64,000 bases of DNA from NCBI RefSeq assembly GCF_006352475.1, contig NZ_VCMZ01000001.1, positions 3,100,001 to 3,164,000 on the forward strand, read 5' to 3'. The notes beneath the pieces are model-generated. The model was not told the DNA's origin. It saw nothing but the letters and a program-made list of their open reading frames with translations, and did no database searches. Shown piece after piece: positions 60,139 to 64,000 of this stretch. This DNA is from Acinetobacter pullicarnis (GTDB taxonomy: Bacteria > Pseudomonadota > Gammaproteobacteria > Pseudomonadales > Moraxellaceae). The translations under genes and the position numbers were made by a program. Each line of letters opens with the position of its first letter. The stretch's first letter is position 1.

Positions 60139-61605
60139 ATGAGCGGAACAGACCAACAACTTCAGCGCAAGCTGGGGGCTCGACATTTAAACATGATCGC
60201 CATTGGTGGTTCCATTGGTACTGGTTTATTCCTTGCATCAGGTTCTACCATTGCTCAAGCAGGACCAGGTGGTGCGCTATTGGCTTATGTGCTCATCGGG
60301 ATCATGATTTACTTCCTCATGACCAGCCTCGGCGAACTCGCCACCCACAATCCAACCTCAGGCGCATTTTTTACCTACGGAACTAAATATGTTGAAGAAG
60401 GCTTTGGCTTCGCACTAGGTTGGAACTATTGGTATAACTGGGCAATTACGGTTGCTTTTGAATTGGTTGCCGTACAATTCATCATGAAATTCTGGTTCCC
60501 TGATATTCCTGGCTTTTACTGGAGTGCCATCTTCCTAGCCATCATCTTTGGGATTAATGCCTTAACTGTAAAGGGCTTTGGTGAGACTGAGTTCTTATTC
60601 TCCCTAATCAAAGTGGTTGCGATCTTGGTCTTCATTGTGATTGGCCTATATATGATCGGCACCATTATGCTTGATCCAAATCAAAGCGTACTCAGCAACT
60701 GGACCGTGGGCGATGCACCCTTTGTAGGCGGCCTACAGGCGATGATTGGGGTTGCCATGATTGCCGGATTCTCGTTCCAAGGAACAGAAATGGTTGGTGT
60801 TGCTGCGGGTGAATCTAAAGATCCGAAAAAAACCATTCCACTGGCAATTAAACAAATTTTCTGGCGCATCTTGCTGTTTTATGTGTTGTGTATTTTCATT
60901 ATCGGCACCTTAGTTGCGTATAACGATCCAAACCTACAATTGGCAAGTGAAGGCGACGGTAACATCACCCTATCTCCGTTTACCCTGTTGTATAACAAAG
61001 CTGGTTTTGCCTTTGCAGCCAGTCTAATGAATGCGGTGATTTTATCTGCAATTCTATCTGCGGGTAACTCGGGTATGTACTCGTCAACGCGGATGTTATT
61101 TGATATGGCACGCCAAGGCCGTGCACCAAAATGGTTTGCCAAACTAGATCTACGTGGTGTGCCAATGAACGCACTCTATGCCACTACAGCGGTTGCTGCA
61201 CTTTGTTTTTTAACCACTTTTATTGGCGAACAAGAAGTGTTCTCGTGGTTACTCAACATGTCTGGGATGTGTGGTTTTATCGTTTGGCTTGGGATTGCGA
61301 TTTCACATTATCGTTTCCGTAAAGGCTATATTGCACAAGGTAATAAACTGTCTGATTTGGCCTATAAAGCCAAGTTCTTCCCCTTTGCCCCTTGGTTTGC
61401 ATTTATTCTGTGTTCGATCATTATTTTGGGCCAGAACTACGAAGCATTGATTGGCGGGAAAATTAATTGGATCGGTTTATTGTCGACTTACATTTCTATT
61501 CCATTATTCCTAGCCATTTGGCTCGGCTATAAATGGAAGCACAAAACCAAATTGGTTCCATACAAGGATATGGATGTGCAACCGATGAATCCAGACACTC
61601 AATAA
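60139..61605 (+). CDS. lysP: Amino acid permease, LysP-like (lysine-specific APC family)
   Basis: 488 residues with 12 TM segments. The amino acid permease signature is in GARHLNMIAIGGSIGTGLFLASG (TM1) and STRMLFDMARQGRAPKWFAK after TM8, and LGWNYWYNWAITVAFELVA resembles LysP. It probably imports lysine with protons; other basic amino acids are possible. A purine-rich stretch (GAATGAGGGAAC) lies before the ATG. Terminator at 61645-61673. Confidence 0.83.
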   Translation: MSGTDQQLQRKLGARHLNMIAIGGSIGTGLFLASGSTIAQAGPGGALLAYVLIGIMIYFLMTSLGELATHNPTSGAFFTYGTKYVEEGFGFALGWNYWYNWAITVAFELVAVQFIMKFWFPDIPGFYWSAIFLAIIFGINALTVKGFGETEFLFSLIKVVAILVFIVIGLYMIGTIMLDPNQSVLSNWTVGDAPFVGGLQAMIGVAMIAGFSFQGTEMVGVAAGESKDPKKTIPLAIKQIFWRILLFYVLCIFIIGTLVAYNDPNLQLASEGDGNITLSPFTLLYNKAGFAFAASLMNAVILSAILSAGNSGMYSSTRMLFDMARQGRAPKWFAKLDLRGVPMNALYATTAVAALCFLTTFIGEQEVFSWLLNMSGMCGFIVWLGIAISHYRFRKGYIAQGNKLSDLAYKAKFFPFAPWFAFILCSIIILGQNYEALIGGKINWIGLLSTYISIPLFLAIWLGYKWKHKTKLVPYKDMDVQPMNPDTQ

Positions 61606-61644
61606 GTCGTTAAGTACTGTTTTAAATCAACGTACTTAAACCAA

Positions 61645-61673
61645 TTAAACCCCTCCACGACAGAGGGGTTTAA
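61645..61673 (+). terminator. Rho-independent terminator of lysP
   Basis: Perfect 11-bp stem TTAAACCCCTC / GAGGGGTTTAA with a 7-base loop, followed by TGTTTTT. It separates lysP from the rtcB leader. Confidence 0.8.
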
Positions 61674-61739
61674 TGTTTTTAAACACAGATAAAACTGACA
61701 TGTGATACAACTCAATTTTATCTCATAAAAAATTAATGC

Positions 61740-61767
61740 TTGATTAATAATATTTCCGCTCTATAAT
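61740..61767 (+). promoter_or_regulatory. Sigma-70 promoter of the rtcB leader
   Basis: TTGATT (61740-61745), 16-base spacer, perfect TATAAT (61762-61767). Start near 61774 would give a leader of about 270 bases before rtcB. Confidence 0.7.
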
Positions 61768-61825
61768 TTGCTCCAATTCACTGAACCCAGTGCAATACAC
61801 CAGATTTAAATTTTAGGAGGACGTC

Positions 61826-61855
61826 ATGCTGTTATTGGAAATCAACAAATATTAA
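61826..61855 (+). CDS. Leader peptide MLLLEINKY of the rtcB transcript
   Basis: Nine codons plus TAA. The Shine-Dalgarno AGGAGG (61815-61820) is perfect and five bases before the ATG, which is far stronger than before most genes here. The peptide has three consecutive leucines written with three different codons (CTG, TTA, TTG), then Glu, Ile, Asn, Lys, Tyr. The TAA is the first three bases of the 5' arm of a downstream hairpin, so the ribosome position can control RNA folding. Confidence 0.6.
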   Translation: MLLLEINKY

Positions 61856-61942
61856 ATTAAGCAGACGTGAACTTACGGACACTCGCTTAATTTAAAGTGT
61901 CCGAATGCCTCAGATTAAACCTAGCATTCGCTAGGTTTTTTT
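61853..61942 (+). promoter_or_regulatory. Candidate transcription attenuator upstream of rtcB
   Basis: Four alternative stems are seen. Stem A: TAAATTAAGC (61853-61862) with GCTTAATTTA (61885-61894), perfect 10 bp. Stem B: CGGACACT (61876-61883) with AGTGTCCG (61896-61903), perfect 8 bp and incompatible with A. Antiterminator: CGAATGC (61902-61908) with GCATTCG (61924-61930), perfect 7 bp and incompatible with B at two bases. Terminator: AAACCTAGC (61917-61925) with GCTAGGTTT (61930-61938), then a T-run to 61942. This is the four-part order of leader-peptide attenuators. Confidence 0.6.
61917..61942 (+). terminator. Rho-independent (attenuator) terminator in the rtcB leader
   Basis: Perfect 9-bp stem with a 4-base loop ATTC and seven T. 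It is 100 bases upstream of rtcB and downstream of the leader ORF. Confidence 0.75.
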
Positions 61943-62042
61943 ATGTCTCAATTTTGATGACAGCGCAAAAGATCAATTCGGGCACCCCCAAAAACCTGCG
62001 GAGTTAACGCAGCATTAAAGAAAACTTGCTTAGAGAAAAATA

Positions 62043-63248
62043 ATGGGCATACAAATGATTTTGAACGCCAAAGCTGAATATGGCGTTCCAGTAAAAATAT
62101 ATACGCGCGACATAGATGAAGAAAGCTTAACCCAACTACGAAAAATGGCACAATTACAGTTTATTCACTCACATATTGCGGTTATGCCTGATGTACATTT
62201 GGGCAAAGGTGCGACAGTTGGCAGTGTGATTCCAACCAAAAATGCAATTATTCCTGCAGCAGTTGGCGTCGATATTGGTTGTGGTATGAATGCATTACGC
62301 TTGAGCTTAAAGGCAGCACAACTGCCTGACAATCTCAGTAAGCTACGCAATGCGATTGAGCGTAAAGTTCCAGTTGGCTTTGAAGCACATAAGCAGATCA
62401 AAGCCAAGGCGTCCACCCTGTCGCCACTAGAACAACGCTTAAAACAAATTACCATCAAGCATCCTGGTTTAACCCGTCGGCTAAAACATTTTGATTCCAC
62501 TTGGCAAAAACAATTGGGCACGCTCGGTGGGGGGAACCACTTTATTGAACTGTGTTTGGATGAAAATCAAGATGTTTGGGTGATGTTGCACTCGGGAAGC
62601 CGTGGTCTAGGAAATGTCATTGGCAGCTATTTTATTGAACGTGCCAAAAAAGAAGCACAACATCGCTTTGGACATGTCCCAGACAAAGACTTGTCGTACT
62701 TTGCAGAAGGTTCGGCTAACTTTGATGACTATGTTGAAGCGGTAGAATGGGCCCAAGAATACGCTTATGAAAATCGACGTGAAATGATGCGCCTGATTTT
62801 AGAAGCCATTCGCCCACTCCTGCCCAGCTTTCAAATGACCAAGGAAGCGATTAACTGTCATCACAACTATGTACAAAAAGAATTGCACTTTGGTGAAGAG
62901 GTCTTTGTGACACGCAAAGGTGCAATTCGTGCGGGCTTAGATGAATATGGCATCATCCCAGGTTCAATGGGTGCACAATCCTTTATTGTGAAAGGCAAAG
63001 GCAATCCCGATTCATTTTGCTCTTGTTCACATGGTGCAGGTCGTAAAATGAGCCGTAGTAAAGCCAAACGTTTATTTAGCCAACAAGACTTAATTGAACA
63101 AACCCAAGGGGTTGAATGTCGCAAAGACAAGGCTGTGGTTGATGAAATTCCGAGTGCTTATAAGAATATTCATGAGGTAATGGCCAATCAAGCAGACTTA
63201 ATCGACGTAGTACATACCTTAAAACAAGTGCTGTGTATTAAAGGCTAA
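62043..63248 (+). CDS. rtcB: RNA-splicing ligase RtcB
   Basis: 401 residues. PDVHLGKGATVGSVIPT, VGVDIGCGMNALRL (Asp and Cys metal ligands), LGGGNHFIELC, MLHSGSRGLGN and CSHGAGRKMSRSKAK (with the guanylylated His) are all intact. RtcB joins RNA 3'-phosphate or 2',3'-cyclic-phosphate ends to 5'-OH ends with GTP and manganese, so it can reseal tRNAs or rRNA cut by toxin nucleases. The usual E. coli partner rtcA and sigma-54 activator rtcR are not next to it. The leader before it looks like an attenuator. GAGA precedes the ATG; an ATG four codons later is also possible. Confidence 0.92.
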   Translation: MGIQMILNAKAEYGVPVKIYTRDIDEESLTQLRKMAQLQFIHSHIAVMPDVHLGKGATVGSVIPTKNAIIPAAVGVDIGCGMNALRLSLKAAQLPDNLSKLRNAIERKVPVGFEAHKQIKAKASTLSPLEQRLKQITIKHPGLTRRLKHFDSTWQKQLGTLGGGNHFIELCLDENQDVWVMLHSGSRGLGNVIGSYFIERAKKEAQHRFGHVPDKDLSYFAEGSANFDDYVEAVEWAQEYAYENRREMMRLILEAIRPLLPSFQMTKEAINCHHNYVQKELHFGEEVFVTRKGAIRAGLDEYGIIPGSMGAQSFIVKGKGNPDSFCSCSHGAGRKMSRSKAKRLFSQQDLIEQTQGVECRKDKAVVDEIPSAYKNIHEVMANQADLIDVVHTLKQVLCIKG

Positions 63249-63302
63249 ACTTTGGGGTTTTCGCCTTTGAGCTATAAATTGATGCGGAGAGTTAAAAGTA
63301 AA

Positions 63303-63328
63303 ACAAAGGCAGCTTCGGCTGCCTTTGT
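63303..63328 (+). terminator. Terminator of rtcB
   Basis: Perfect 11-bp stem ACAAAGGCAGC / GCTGCCTTTGT with a UUCG tetraloop, about 55 bases after the rtcB stop; only a weak T-run follows. Confidence 0.65.
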
Positions 63329-63458
63329 AATCACTCAGACTTCAGATCTTGTAATACGCTCGCCTAAGTATCTGAGCCAAAATTAATAGGCTGAAAATAC
63401 TGCGGTTACAAGCAAGTAACTTCATATCACTTTATGATGCTCTTATTATTTTCAGCAC

Positions 63459-63491
63459 AAAAAAAAGCGACTCTGACGAGTCGCTTTTTTT
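63459..63491 (-). terminator. Rho-independent terminator of ompA
   Basis: AAAAAAAGCGACTC / GAGTCGCTTTTTTT with a 4-base loop, directly after the ompA stop on the minus strand. Confidence 0.88.
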
Positions 63492-63508
63492 ATAGGTAAA
63501 TGCTCAAA

Positions 63509-64000
63509 TTAACGCGGTTGAGCAAGTACAGTACGGCTACCAGAAATCGTCGCGAATACACGACGGTTCATAGCACGACCTTCTTTAGTGTTGTTGTCAG
63601 CAATCGGTTGATCCCAAGCAAAGCCTTGAGTAGACAAACGAGAAGCATCGATGTTGTATTCATTTACAAGTGCAGATTTAACAGAGTTAGCACGAGCCAA
63701 AGATAAACGTTGGTTTAACTGAAGTGGACCAGTGTTATCTGTGTGACCGTCAATGCGAGCAGTCGCATTCGGGTAATCGTTAAGTTGCTCAGCAACTTTA
63801 GCGATTTCTGGCTTGTATTGATCTTTGATGTTTGATTTGTTGGTATCAAAGAACACACGAAGTTCCATGTTCAATGCTTCAGTCAATTCTACTGGCGCTG
63901 GTTGAACAACAGGAGCGATTGGAGCAACTGGCTCAACAACTACTACTGGAGCAACAGGTTTCAAGTGACCACCAAGAACAACGTTAAGACCAGCAAGTGC
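63509..64000 (-). CDS. ompA: OmpA-family outer membrane protein (C-terminal part; 5' end outside the window)
   Basis: 164 codons are inside the window and the frame is open to the right edge, so the N-terminal beta-barrel lies beyond it. A Pro/Val-rich linker ([14 protein letters not shown]) joins to a peptidoglycan-binding OmpA_C domain: [41 protein letters not shown] and the C-terminal [10 protein letters not shown]. The Asp/Arg pair that holds diaminopimelate is in the DGHTDN and LSLARA parts. The tail SRTVLAQPR is as in Acinetobacter OmpA. Confidence 0.92.
   Translation of the reverse strand, partial: ALAGLNVVLGGHLKPVAPVVVVEPVAPIAPVVQPAPVELTEALNMELRVFFDTNKSNIKDQYKPEIAKVAEQLNDYPNATARIDGHTDNTGPLQLNQRLSLARANSVKSALVNEYNIDASRLSTQGFAWDQPIADNNTKEGRAMNRRVFATISGSRTVLAQPR

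Overview
The window is chromosomal DNA of a gammaproteobacterium, almost certainly a member of Acinetobacter. The grounds are moderately AT-rich DNA, an OmpA C-terminal domain of Acinetobacter type at the right edge, a fused nuoCD gene inside a complete 13-gene complex I operon, the str operon rpsL-rpsG-fusA-tuf, and an ast arginine operon next to an Lrp-type regulator. No prophage, insertion sequence, CRISPR array, rRNA or tRNA was recognised. Most of the window is core metabolism.

Layout. Positions 1-9050 carry the end of a PLP enzyme, an exported SurE-like nucleotidase with a lipoprotein, a BaiN/HI0933-type flavoprotein, a repeat-built MscS-family channel flanked by two unannotated-size membrane miniproteins (57 and 47 aa), a ferredoxin-NADP reductase with a divergent LysR regulator, and upp. 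Positions 9196-24323 hold nuoA-N on the minus strand, closed by a strong terminator. The 690-base AT-rich gap upstream contains a Fur-box-like sequence. Positions 25711-30353 are tuf, fusA, rpsG and rpsL, read leftward from a good sigma-70 promoter. A 133-bp MITE-like element lies between the small gene at 25049 and tuf.

Positions 30704-45662 are mixed housekeeping and accessory genes: EcsC-family protein, DUF2569 membrane protein, an isolated acnD, ygfZ, a small basic protein translationally coupled to a low-molecular-weight phosphatase, a DKNYY protein, dsbC, a phytase-like esterase lipoprotein, an Old Yellow Enzyme homologue, an OprB porin with a palindrome-rich control region, mutM-ppiC and mscL. 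Positions 45850-64000 carry typA, the ast operon (astC-A-D-B-E) with a divergent Lrp-type gene, an amidase with a small partner ORF, a xanthine/uracil permease, rsmC, a LysP-like permease, rtcB and the end of ompA.

The most interesting item is the 5' leader of the RNA ligase gene rtcB (about 61740-61942). It has its own promoter, a perfect Shine-Dalgarno, a 9-codon leader ORF (MLLLEINKY) whose stop codon begins a hairpin arm, a competing hairpin, a possible antiterminator and a U-tract terminator. This has the architecture of ribosome-mediated transcription attenuation, here in front of an RNA-repair gene. It is an inference from sequence and needs experimental testing.
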